Shown here: positions 16,942 to 24,479 of the stretch, piece after piece
How the letters are laid out: the number at the start of each line of letters is the position of its first letter
Numbering within the stretch: position 1 is the stretch's first letter
Assembly (NCBI GenBank): GCA_015066665.1
Contig: SVNX01000026.1
Coordinates: forward strand, 1-32,639
Source of the DNA: Ruminococcus sp.
GTDB lineage: Bacteria > Bacillota > Clostridia > Oscillospirales > Ruminococcaceae
Length of the DNA: 32,639 nt
Reading direction: 5' to 3'
The notes under the pieces: model-generated
Told to the model about the DNA's origin: nothing
What the model saw: only the letters and a program-made list of their open reading frames with translations
The model's database searches: none
Program-made: the position numbers and the translations under genes

Positions 16942-16970
16942 CCTCCGGACAGCCGGAGGCAGACTTAATC
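16942..16970 (+). terminator. Short hairpin after the NAD(P)HX repair gene
   Basis: CCTCCGG (16942-16948) pairs with CCGGAGG (16953-16959), loop ACAG. No clear T-run follows, so it may be only a weak terminator before the lipoprotein gene. Confidence 0.35.
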
Positions 16971-16989
16971 TTTCTGATGAGGTGATGGC

Positions 16990-17616
16990 ATGAAACGAAT
17001 TCTGGCATCCATCTGTATGGGTCTGGTACTGGCGGCCGGCACCGGCTGCAGCATGCAGGCTGTACCGGGCAGCGTCAGCAACAAAATGAGCGGCGGCTTT
17101 ACATCCGAGGTGACCATGACCACGGGTGAAAATGAAGTCAGCGGCACGCTGACCCGCCACGGCAGTGATGCATGGAGTGTGGTGTTTTCCGCACCGCCAG
17201 CACTGGATGGCGTGCAGCTGGATTATCTGGACGGTGAGGTGGAAGCTTCCTACAAGGGGCTGGCCTTTTCCGTGCCGCAGTCGGCACAGGCTGTCCGCAC
17301 GATGCTGGAGGAGATGATGGGCATTGTGGATGACATGGCACAGGAGAGCGAGCTGGACGGGCATCATGAGGATGACCGTTTCATCTGCGAGGGCGAGATC
17401 GATGAGGGAGAATATACCCTGACCTTTGCAGAGGACGGCACGCCGCAGAGCTTCTCGCTGCCGTGCTATGGGCTGACGATTACATTCAATACATTCACGC
17501 AGAGCGGTGCAGCGCCCATGGAAACGACCGGAACAACGGAAACAGGAGAAACCGGGACATCCACGGAAACAACAGCTGCTGCGAGCACAGCCGCATCAGA
17601 AACAGCGGCAGAATAG
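16990..17616 (+). CDS. Predicted secreted lipoprotein of unknown function
   Basis: This 208-aa protein has a signal peptide (KRILASICMGLVLAAG) ending at C20, which would be lipidated by Lgt. The lipobox is not canonical, reading GTGC rather than L-x-x-C. The mature part (about 30-175) is a beta-rich, acidic domain with no recognised motif. The last ~35 residues are a Thr/Glu/Ala/Ser-rich low-complexity tail (ETTGTTETGETGTSTETT), unusual at the C-terminus. AGGTGATG lies just before the ATG. It may be transcribed with the upstream gene. Function is unknown. Confidence 0.8.
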   Translation: MKRILASICMGLVLAAGTGCSMQAVPGSVSNKMSGGFTSEVTMTTGENEVSGTLTRHGSDAWSVVFSAPPALDGVQLDYLDGEVEASYKGLAFSVPQSAQAVRTMLEEMMGIVDDMAQESELDGHHEDDRFICEGEIDEGEYTLTFAEDGTPQSFSLPCYGLTITFNTFTQSGAAPMETTGTTETGETGTSTETTAAASTAASETAAE

Positions 17617-17633
17617 GGATGGGTAAAACCAGA

Positions 17634-17664
17634 AAAGCACCGGCATTGCCGGTGCTTTGTCGTT
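17634..17664. terminator. Terminator between the lipoprotein and dockerin genes
   Basis: AAAGCACCGGC (17634-17644) pairs perfectly with 17648-17658, loop ATT, followed by a T-rich stretch. It lies between two convergent genes. Confidence 0.7.
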
Positions 17665-18483
17665 TTATTCCGCTTCCGTAGGCCATTCCTCATAGACGTC
17701 AGTCATTTCAATCCGGATCTCCGGTGCAAAATCTGCGGCCTTGTTGGTCTCCACAAAAATCGCAAAGGACGGGAGGGTCTGCTCCGACGCCATCGGTACG
17801 ATTCTGTCAATCTGAACCTGCCAGATGCCCTGCTCGGTCTCTGTGATGCCCTGTACATTGTGGTAGAATTTCGTTGCCGATTCCATTGCAATGACCATGA
17901 TGAGACTGTGATCTTCGAACCATGCTTCATCGTATTTTGCTACCGTATCCGTCAGCGGCACGCCCCATTCTTCCGCCGCTTCCGTGGATGTTCTTGTGGA
18001 AAAATCAGTTTTGATGGTATGCATTTTCTCTACGAAGGAATCAAGCTGATCGGGGGAGGAGATCACGAAGTGGAGGGGGTCATAATGGAAATCACTGGTG
18101 GAAAATGCGGTGTAAATGTCACCGAGAATCATTGAAACGTACTGTGCACCCTCATATTCCGGCGGTGCTGTGCGCACTGCGACATAGTCGGAGAATGCCG
18201 GCATGTTTCCGGATGCACCGGCATTGGCAGCGTAGGTCAGGACATAGGCTGCATCATTGGCATCGATGATGCCGTCGTCATTGATGTCCATTGTGATGTA
18301 GTCATCCGGTGAAGCCTGATTGCCGACACCCGCTAAAGCCGACAGCACGAGAATCTGTGCTGCATCGACAGCATCTACAATGCCGTTCTCGTCGGGGTCA
18401 CCGACGGAAAGTGCAGAGGCCGGCAGGGATGCAAGCATGGAGGCACTGAGCAGGATGGACAAAAGAGATGTGATTCGCTTCAT
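17665..18483 (-). CDS. Secreted protein with N-terminal type I dockerin and PrcB-like C-terminal domain
   Basis: This 272-aa protein has a signal peptide (1-25, cleavage near PASA-LS). A dockerin follows at about 28-88 with two Ca-binding repeats, DPDENGIVDAVDAAQIL (29-45) and DINDDGIIDANDAAYVL (66-82). Dockerins bind cohesins on scaffoldins or the cell surface. The remainder (about 95-272) includes KYDEAWFEDHSLIMVIAMES and WQVQIDRIVP, which loosely resemble PrcB C-terminal domains rather than a glycosidase. AAGGAG lies 8 nt before the ATG at 18483; the longer frame is rejected. The dockerin sits at the N-terminus instead of the usual C-terminus. The C-terminal assignment is weak. Confidence 0.85.
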   Translation of the reverse strand: MKRITSLLSILLSASMLASLPASALSVGDPDENGIVDAVDAAQILVLSALAGVGNQASPDDYITMDINDDGIIDANDAAYVLTYAANAGASGNMPAFSDYVAVRTAPPEYEGAQYVSMILGDIYTAFSTSDFHYDPLHFVISSPDQLDSFVEKMHTIKTDFSTRTSTEAAEEWGVPLTDTVAKYDEAWFEDHSLIMVIAMESATKFYHNVQGITETEQGIWQVQIDRIVPMASEQTLPSFAIFVETNKAADFAPEIRIEMTDVYEEWPTEAE

Positions 18484-18637
18484 ACAGATAGCTCCTTTCA
18501 TTATGGATTCAGACATTTGATGGATTGGGGGATATGCCCCTTACTTATATAACAACGCGGAGTGAATTTGATTGGACAAAACGGAGCGATTCTCCGTTCT
18601 GCCTAAAAGGATAGCTGCTATTTTGTTGTGTTTGAAC

Positions 18638-18665
18638 AAAGCCCCTGTCGGATGGCAGGGGCTTT
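18638..18665 (-). terminator. Terminator-like hairpin after purL
   Basis: AAAGCCCCTG (18638-18647) pairs perfectly with CAGGGGCTTT (18656-18665), 12 bp beyond the purL stop. The T-run after it on the minus strand is short. Confidence 0.6.
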
Positions 18666-18677
18666 GCAATATTATAA

Positions 18678-21600
18678 TTACAGGAAGTACTTCACACCGT
18701 TCTCGAAGATATGCTGATCCTTCTCGCCGGGGATGTTCTTGCAGATGTTGGTACCCTTACGCTCACTGTGACCCATCTTACCGAGGACACGGCCGTCGGG
18801 AGAGGTGATACCCTCAATGGCACAGATGGAGGTGTTCGGGTTGTAGCGGATGTCCATGGTGGGCTTGCCGGTCAGATCCACATACTGTGTGGCGATCTGG
18901 CCATTGGCAGCCATGCGCTGAATCAGGCTCTCCGGTGCAACGAAGCGGCCTTCACCGTGGGAAATCGCAATGCTGTGGATGTCGCCCACCTTGCTGTCAG
19001 CCAGCCACGGGGACTTGTTGGATGCGATTCTGGTGTTCACCATCATGGACTGGTGGCGTGCGATGGTGTTGAATGTCAGGGTCGGGGAGGCATCCGTCAT
19101 CTCTACGATCTCACCAAAGGGTACGAGACCGAGCTTGATGAGTGCCTGGAAGCCGTTGCAGATACCCAGCATCAGACCGTCACGGTTCTGGAGCAGGGCA
19201 TGGACAGCATCCTTGACCTCGGGATTGCGGAAGAATGCGGTGATGAACTTACCGCTGCCCTCCGGCTCGTCGCCGCCGCTGAAGCCGCCGGGGATCATGA
19301 TGATCTGTGACTGTGCGATCTTCTCGGCTGCGGCCTTGACAGAAGCCTCAATGTCCGCTGCGGACAGGTTGCGGATGATCAGAATCTCCGGTACAGCACC
19401 AGCCTTTTCAAAGGCTCTTGCAGTGTCATACTCGCAGTTGGTGCCGGGGAATACGGGGATCAGAACACGGGGCTTTGCATAGTGGATCACGGGTGCGGGA
19501 CGGGTGACAGCATCGAAGCTGTATACCTCGGGGGTCTCGTCCGTGGTCTTGATGCGGCAGGGGAATACGGATTCGAGCTTCTCTTCCCAGGTTCTCTGGA
19601 GGGATTCCATCGGAACGGAGTAGTCGAGTGCATAGATCTTGTATTCCTCAATGGTCTGACCGATGAGCAGCTCATCTTCTGCAGCCTCGCCGTCCAGCTC
19701 AACGATGAATGCACCATAGCAGGGCATGAAGAGCTGCTGGGGTGTCAGCTTGCCGCTGAATGTAAAGCCGATCTTGTTGCCCATGGACATCTTGGCGATA
19801 CCCTCAGCCACACCGCCGTAGCCGATGGTCCAGACTGCCTTGGCTCTGCCGTCGGCGATGACCTTTTCCATCTTGTCGAAGGCAGCACGCACGCTGTCGA
19901 ATACGGGCAGGCCGTTGATATCATACTCAGGCGCAATCAGGATCACCTTGTCGCCTGCATTCTTGAATTCTGTGGAAACCACCTTGCCGGCACTGGCTGT
20001 GGAAACGGCGAAGGAAACGAGCGTGGGCGGTACATCGATCTGCTCGAAGGTACCGGACATGGAGTCCTTACCGCCGATGGAGCCGCAGCCCAGCTCGATC
20101 TGTGCCTTGTAAGCACCGAGGAGTGCTGCCATGGGCTTGCCCCAGCGGGTGGGATCGTTCTGTGTTCTCTCAAAGTATTCCTGGAATGTCAGCCAGCACT
20201 GCTCACGCTTACCGCCGGCAGCAATGACCTTGGCGATGGACTCGATGACAGCCATCATTGCACCATGATAGGGGCTGCGCTCGCTGACCATGGGGTTGTA
20301 GCCCCAGCCCATCAGGGAGCAGGTATCGGTTTCGCCTTCGAGAACCGGAATCTTGGCGGCCATGGCCTGGGAAGGTGTCATCTGGTAAGCACCGCCGTAG
20401 GGCATCAGAACAGTGCCTGCACCGATGGTGGAGTCGAACTTCTCAACCAGACCCTTCTGAGAGCATACGTTCAGGTCAGCCATCAGCTCTGTCCATGTTT
20501 CAGGGCAGTCGGTGGGTGTGTCGCATGCGGAGGTCACGGGTTCCTTAACAGTAATATTGGTGTACTTGGTAGCACCGTTGGAGTTCAGGAAGTCTCTGGA
20601 CAGGTCAACAATGGTGTTGCCGTTCCATTCCATCTTCAGACGGGGCTCAGCCATGACAACGGCTACCTGAGTTGCCTGCAGGTTTTCCTTGCCGGCTTCT
20701 GCAATGAACTTTGCAGCATCCTCAGCGGCAACAACCACAGCCATTCTCTCCTGGGACTCGGAGATAGCGATCTCTGTGCCGTCCAGGCCGTCATATTTCT
20801 TCGGCACTGCACCCAGATCGATCAGCAGACCGTCTGTCAGCTCGCCGATGGCAACGGATACGCCGCCCGCACCGAAGTCGTTGCAGCGCTTGATCATCTT
20901 TGTTACGTCCGGATTGCGGAACAGTCTCTGGAGCTTACGCTCTTCAGCAGGATTACCCTTCTGTACCTCTGCACCGCAGCTCTCGAGGGATTCGAGTGTG
21001 TGGGACTTGGAGGAGCCGGTTGCACCGCCGCAGCCGTCACGTCCTGTCTTGCCGCCCAGCAGGATGACAACATCGCCGGGAACGGGGGCTTCTCTTCTGA
21101 TATTCTCTGCCGGTGCCGCACCAAGTACTGCACCGATCTCCATACGCTTTGCCACATAACCGGGGTGGTAAACCTCGGATACATGACCGGTTGCAAGACC
21201 GATCTGGTTGCCGTAGGAGCTGTAGCCGTTTGCCGCACCAACGGTGATCTTTCTCTGGGGGAGCTTGCCGCTGATGGTGTCTTCTACCGGTACGAGGGGA
21301 TTGGCAGCACCGGTCACACGCATTGCCTGATATACATAGGAACGGCCGGACAGCGGGTCACGGATGGCACCGCCGAGGCAGGTTGCCGCACCGCCGTAGG
21401 GCTCGATCTCGGTCGGATGGTTATGGGTCTCATTCTTGAACATGAGGATCCAGTCAGCTTCTTCGCCGTCGATGTTGGCCTTGATCTTTACGGAGCATGC
21501 ATTGATCTCCTCGCTCTCGTCGAGGTCATCCAGCAGACCGTCTGCCTTGAGCTTTCTGGCACCCATGGTGGCCAGATCCATCAGGGTCAGGGGCTTTGCC

Positions 21601-22382
21601 TCTCTGCCGAGTGCCTTGCGGTCAGCCAGATACTGATCGAAGGTCTCCTTGATGTAGGGGGTGGTGATCTCCACATCCTGAATGTTGGTCAGGAAGGTGG
21701 TATGACGGCAGTGATCGGACCAGTAGGTGTCGATCATGCGGATTTCTGTGATGGTGGGGTCACGCTTCTCTGTGTTCATGAAGTAGGACTGGCAGAAGCG
21801 GATGTCGTCGAGATCCATCGCCAGACCGAATTCCTTGATGAAGGCATTGAGGCCGGCTTCGTTCAGACGGATGAAGCCCTCGAGCACCTCAACAGTGGTG
21901 GGGATATCATAATTGGTATCCAGAGTCTTATAAGTGTCGAGGGTGGCCTCACGGCTCTCGACGGGGTTGATGAGGTATTTCTTCAGACGGTCGAATTCCT
22001 CATCGGTGAGGTTGCCGCTGATGATGTAAATTCTTGCATTCTTGACACGGCAGCGTTCCTTCTGGGTCAGGATCTGGATGCACTGCTCGCAGCTGTCCGC
22101 TCTCTGGTCGAACTGACCGGGCAGGTATTCCACAGCGAACATGCGCTCAGAAGCCTGCAGAGCGGGAAGCTCATCGTATACAACGTCCACCGCCGGTTCG
22201 GAAAAGACATTGGGGATGGACATGCGGAAATCTTCTTCAGACAGCTGATCCGCATCATAGCGGTTCAGGATGCGTACGCCGTTGATATTCAGGCGCAGCG
22301 CAGTGCGTACGTCGCTCAGCACGGACTGTGCTTCTACGGCATAGGCAGGTTTTTTCTCTACATACACACGAAAAACAGACAT
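18678..22382 (-). CDS. purL: Phosphoribosylformylglycinamidine synthase, single-chain form
   Basis: This 1234-aa enzyme makes FGAM from FGAR, glutamine and ATP in purine synthesis. An N-terminal PurS-like region is followed by two AIRS-type halves with YWSDHCRHTTF, FKNETHNHPTEIEPYGGAAT and FGAGGVSVAIGEL. The C-terminal class I glutaminase (about 960-1234) has C1075 in GICNGFQ and H1142 and E1144 in SHGEGRF. All catalytic residues are intact. Unlike the PurS/PurL/PurQ complex of Bacillus, everything is on one chain, as is common in clostridia. AAAGGAGA lies 8 nt before the ATG. No other purine gene is adjacent. Confidence 0.97.
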   Translation of the reverse strand: MSVFRVYVEKKPAYAVEAQSVLSDVRTALRLNINGVRILNRYDADQLSEEDFRMSIPNVFSEPAVDVVYDELPALQASERMFAVEYLPGQFDQRADSCEQCIQILTQKERCRVKNARIYIISGNLTDEEFDRLKKYLINPVESREATLDTYKTLDTNYDIPTTVEVLEGFIRLNEAGLNAFIKEFGLAMDLDDIRFCQSYFMNTEKRDPTITEIRMIDTYWSDHCRHTTFLTNIQDVEITTPYIKETFDQYLADRKALGREAKPLTLMDLATMGARKLKADGLLDDLDESEEINACSVKIKANIDGEEADWILMFKNETHNHPTEIEPYGGAATCLGGAIRDPLSGRSYVYQAMRVTGAANPLVPVEDTISGKLPQRKITVGAANGYSSYGNQIGLATGHVSEVYHPGYVAKRMEIGAVLGAAPAENIRREAPVPGDVVILLGGKTGRDGCGGATGSSKSHTLESLESCGAEVQKGNPAEERKLQRLFRNPDVTKMIKRCNDFGAGGVSVAIGELTDGLLIDLGAVPKKYDGLDGTEIAISESQERMAVVVAAEDAAKFIAEAGKENLQATQVAVVMAEPRLKMEWNGNTIVDLSRDFLNSNGATKYTNITVKEPVTSACDTPTDCPETWTELMADLNVCSQKGLVEKFDSTIGAGTVLMPYGGAYQMTPSQAMAAKIPVLEGETDTCSLMGWGYNPMVSERSPYHGAMMAVIESIAKVIAAGGKREQCWLTFQEYFERTQNDPTRWGKPMAALLGAYKAQIELGCGSIGGKDSMSGTFEQIDVPPTLVSFAVSTASAGKVVSTEFKNAGDKVILIAPEYDINGLPVFDSVRAAFDKMEKVIADGRAKAVWTIGYGGVAEGIAKMSMGNKIGFTFSGKLTPQQLFMPCYGAFIVELDGEAAEDELLIGQTIEEYKIYALDYSVPMESLQRTWEEKLESVFPCRIKTTDETPEVYSFDAVTRPAPVIHYAKPRVLIPVFPGTNCEYDTARAFEKAGAVPEILIIRNLSAADIEASVKAAAEKIAQSQIIMIPGGFSGGDEPEGSGKFITAFFRNPEVKDAVHALLQNRDGLMLGICNGFQALIKLGLVPFGEIVEMTDASPTLTFNTIARHQSMMVNTRIASNKSPWLADSKVGDIHSIAISHGEGRFVAPESLIQRMAANGQIATQYVDLTGKPTMDIRYNPNTSICAIEGITSPDGRVLGKMGHSERKGTNICKNIPGEKDQHIFENGVKYFL

Positions 22383-22456
22383 AGGGATTCTCCTTTTCTT
22401 CTGATGATCTGTTGCTGCGAATCTGTTTTCAGACAGAAAATCACAGCCTTACTTCT

Positions 22457-22485
22457 ATTGTATCATACATTGACAAAAAACGCAA
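22457..22485 (-). promoter_or_regulatory. purL promoter overlapping an inverted repeat
   Basis: On the minus strand, TTGCGT (22485-22480), a 17-bp spacer and TACAAT (22462-22457) fit sigma-A. The -35 lies inside the arm of the 14-bp inverted repeat at 22480-22520. Confidence 0.65.
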
Positions 22486-22520
22486 ATGTTTTTTTGTAAA
22501 TTCCTGAAAAACATTTGCGT
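22480..22520 (-). terminator. 14-bp inverted repeat: mtaB terminator and/or purL operator
   Basis: ACGCAAATGTTTTT (22480-22493) has its exact complement at 22507-22520. Read on the minus strand it is followed by T6, so it can terminate mtaB transcripts. It also covers the purL -35 box, so it could equally be an operator. Confidence 0.6.
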
Positions 22521-22601
22521 CTTTGTGATATTGGCAGAAATTTTCAGTATTCGGGACCGGATTCCCGTCTATTATAGACCGGAACTAAGGCGGCGAAGCC
22601 C

Positions 22602-23894
22602 CTACAGAAGCAATCCTGCCAGTCCCTCCGCCTCAGCGGCCGTGATTTGTACGTTCCGGATTTCACCCCGAAGCGAGGGGGCATCCGCTTCCTTCGGTAC
22701 ACGGACAGTGAGACCGCTTCGGGTGTGGCCGTTGTGGAAATACGGCTGCTTTTCCCGCTCAAAGAGCACTTCCTCCATGCAGCCGATGCGTGTGCGGAGA
22801 TGTGCAGCACGCAGATTGCCGGCGATTTCCGAGAGCCTGTCCGCACGCAGCTTCTTCACATGCTCCGGGATCTGATCGGGACGGCGGTCGGCAGGCGTGC
22901 CGGGACGGCGGGAATAGCGGAAAATATGCATCGAAGAAAAGGCCATCTCCTCAGCAAAGGCGAGGGACTGTGCAAAGTCGGCCTCCGTTTCTCCCGGAAA
23001 GCCCACCATGATATCCGTTGTCACAGCGGCATCCGGAAAGAGCTGCCGTATGCGCTGCAGCAGCAGTCTGTAGTCGTCGCTTGCATAGTGCCGCCCCATG
23101 GCCTGCAGTGTGCGGTCGCAGCCGCTCTGGAGTGAGATGTGAAACTGCGGGCAGAATGCAGGACAGGCCGACAGCTTTCCGAGCACAGCGTCCGTCAGAA
23201 AATCCGGCTCGAGCGATCCGAGACGCACACGGGGAAAGCCCGCATCCCGGCAGAGCCGCACGGCATCGGCAATGTCAAGACCATCCGCATCGTAGCACGC
23301 CAGATTGATGCCGCACAGCACGATTTCCCGATAGCCCCGTCCGGCAAGCTTCCGTGCCTGCGCAGTAAGAACCGCAGCGGGCAGGGAACGGCAGCGTCCC
23401 CTTGCATAGGGGATGATGCAGTAGGTACAGAAACGGTTGCAGCCGTCCTGAATTTTGAGAAATGCACGGGTGTGGGCGGGATCGGTGCCCACGGGCAGAA
23501 TCTCAAAGGCATCCGTTTTTCCATAAGGGTGCACGGAACAGAGGCGGTTGTGCTGCTGCAGAAATGAGGCGAGCAGTGCGGGAAGCTGGATGCGTTCCTT
23601 TGTGCCGATGAGGAGATCCGCTTCGGGCAGGGCAGCGGCTTCCTCGGGGAAAGCCTGCACATAGCAGCCTGTGAGGACGATGGCGGCTCTGGGATTGAGA
23701 CGGCGGAGCCTGCGCAGGGCTGTTTTCATGCGATGGTCACCGGAGGCTGTCACGGTGCAGGAGTTGAGCACAATGGCATCCGCCTGTGCGGCATCGGCGG
23801 TGATTGACCAGCCGTCCGATGTCATCAGTGCCGCCAGACTGTCTGTCTCAATGGCATTGACCTTGCATCCAAAATTCTGTAAAAAAATCTTCAT
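22602..23894 (-). CDS. mtaB: tRNA (N6-threonylcarbamoyladenosine-37 C2)-methylthiotransferase
   Basis: This 430-aa radical SAM enzyme adds a methylthio group to t6A37 of ANN-decoding tRNAs. The N-terminal UPF0004 domain holds cluster cysteines C10 (FGCKVN), C46 (NSCTVT) and C77 (TGCYVQ). The radical SAM motif is C152-x3-C156-x2-C159 in GCNRFCTYCIIPYARGRCRS, followed by a C-terminal TRAM-like region. GCKVN and the absence of MiaB-type features favour MtaB over MiaB. AAGGAG lies about 7 nt before the ATG at 23894. It is divergent from the HPr-like gene. Confidence 0.93.
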   Translation of the reverse strand: MKIFLQNFGCKVNAIETDSLAALMTSDGWSITADAAQADAIVLNSCTVTASGDHRMKTALRRLRRLNPRAAIVLTGCYVQAFPEEAAALPEADLLIGTKERIQLPALLASFLQQHNRLCSVHPYGKTDAFEILPVGTDPAHTRAFLKIQDGCNRFCTYCIIPYARGRCRSLPAAVLTAQARKLAGRGYREIVLCGINLACYDADGLDIADAVRLCRDAGFPRVRLGSLEPDFLTDAVLGKLSACPAFCPQFHISLQSGCDRTLQAMGRHYASDDYRLLLQRIRQLFPDAAVTTDIMVGFPGETEADFAQSLAFAEEMAFSSMHIFRYSRRPGTPADRRPDQIPEHVKKLRADRLSEIAGNLRAAHLRTRIGCMEEVLFEREKQPYFHNGHTRSGLTVRVPKEADAPSLRGEIRNVQITAAEAEGLAGLLL

Positions 23895-23963
23895 TCTATA
23901 CTCCTTGGAGGATACAGTCGACTCTCGTCTGAAAACGCCTGAAAATAGACGCAGATGACGGAA

Positions 23964-24045
23964 AAGCAACGTATTCGTAACAGAAAAATGACACACACGT
24001 TTCACTGTGGAAAACGTGTATAAAAAACGGGGAACCCCGTTGCTT
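23964..24045 (-). promoter_or_regulatory. Structured mtaB leader
   Basis: Read as minus-strand RNA, the leader starts with a 7-bp hairpin (24041-24035 with 24032-24026) followed by six U. A second perfect 8-bp hairpin (24019-24012 with 24002-23995) follows. AAGCAACG at 24045-24038 can alternatively pair with CGTTGCTT at 23971-23964, enclosing both. This is a sequence observation; its function is unproven. Confidence 0.4.
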
Positions 24046-24047
24046 CT

Positions 24048-24076
24048 ATTATACTAAAACGCCGAAAATTTTGCAA
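24048..24076 (-). promoter_or_regulatory. mtaB promoter
   Basis: On the minus strand, TTGCAA (24076-24071), a 17-bp spacer and TATAAT (24053-24048). Its -35 lies 5 bp from the -35 of the divergent HPr-like gene. Confidence 0.7.
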
Positions 24077-24081
24077 GCCCC

Positions 24082-24110
24082 TTGACATCTGCGGGGTTTC
24101 GTGGTATGCT
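24082..24110 (+). promoter_or_regulatory. Promoter of the HPr-like gene
   Basis: TTGACA (24082-24087), a 17-bp spacer and TATGCT (24105-24110) lie 62 bp before the start. Confidence 0.75.
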
Positions 24111-24172
24111 ATAGTCACAGCAGAAAAAGCTGTACACAAGGAAAAAATAGAACGGCTTAGGAGGTAATTTTT

Positions 24173-24403
24173 ATGACAACTACAACAGTCGCACTGAAGG
24201 CAATCGATGATGTGAAGGACTTCGTAAATGCAGTTCTGCGTTTCGACTTCGACATTGACCTCGTATCCGGCAGATATGCCGTGGATGCAAAGTCCATCAT
24301 GGGTATTTTCAGCCTGGATCTGTCCAAGCCGATCGAGCTGCGTGCTTATACCGATGACGCAGAGGAAATGCTGGCTGTGCTTGACCGCTTCATCGTCAAG
24401 TAA
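24173..24403 (+). CDS. Histidine-free HPr-like protein
   Basis: This 76-aa protein has the length and second half of HPr, the PTS phosphocarrier. VDAKSIMGIFSLDL (37-50) aligns with the regulatory Ser46 region of HPr, with S41 at the HPr-kinase site. The active-site segment that should read GIHARPA is replaced by AIDDVKDFVNAV, and the whole protein contains no histidine. It therefore cannot carry phosphate in the classical way and is likely a regulatory or structural relative. TAGGAGGT precedes the ATG, and it has its own strong promoter and terminator. Confidence 0.88.
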   Translation: MTTTTVALKAIDDVKDFVNAVLRFDFDIDLVSGRYAVDAKSIMGIFSLDLSKPIELRAYTDDAEEMLAVLDRFIVK

Positions 24404-24446
24404 GCCGGAGACATCCAGGACTTAAAAATCAACGATGTTTTGCAGT

Positions 24447-24477
24447 AAAACGGATTGCGTGAGCAATCCGTTTTTTT
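24447..24477. terminator. Strong terminator between the HPr-like and carboxypeptidase genes
   Basis: AAAACGGATTGC (24447-24458) pairs perfectly with GCAATCCGTTTT (24463-24474), loop GTGA, with a run of seven or more T. It can also serve the convergent gene at 24480. Confidence 0.9.
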
Positions 24478-24479
24478 GT

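Noticed and set aside
18484..18677. Region between the dockerin gene and purL considered for a small RNA
   Set aside because: Only a short ACGGAG/CTCCGT hairpin and the purL terminator are visible; no promoter fits an RNA gene.
19482..22499. A 1005-aa open frame on the plus strand
   Set aside because: It lies opposite purL, whose protein shows every family motif. The antisense translation has no recognisable domain and no ribosome site; it is a product of biased codons.
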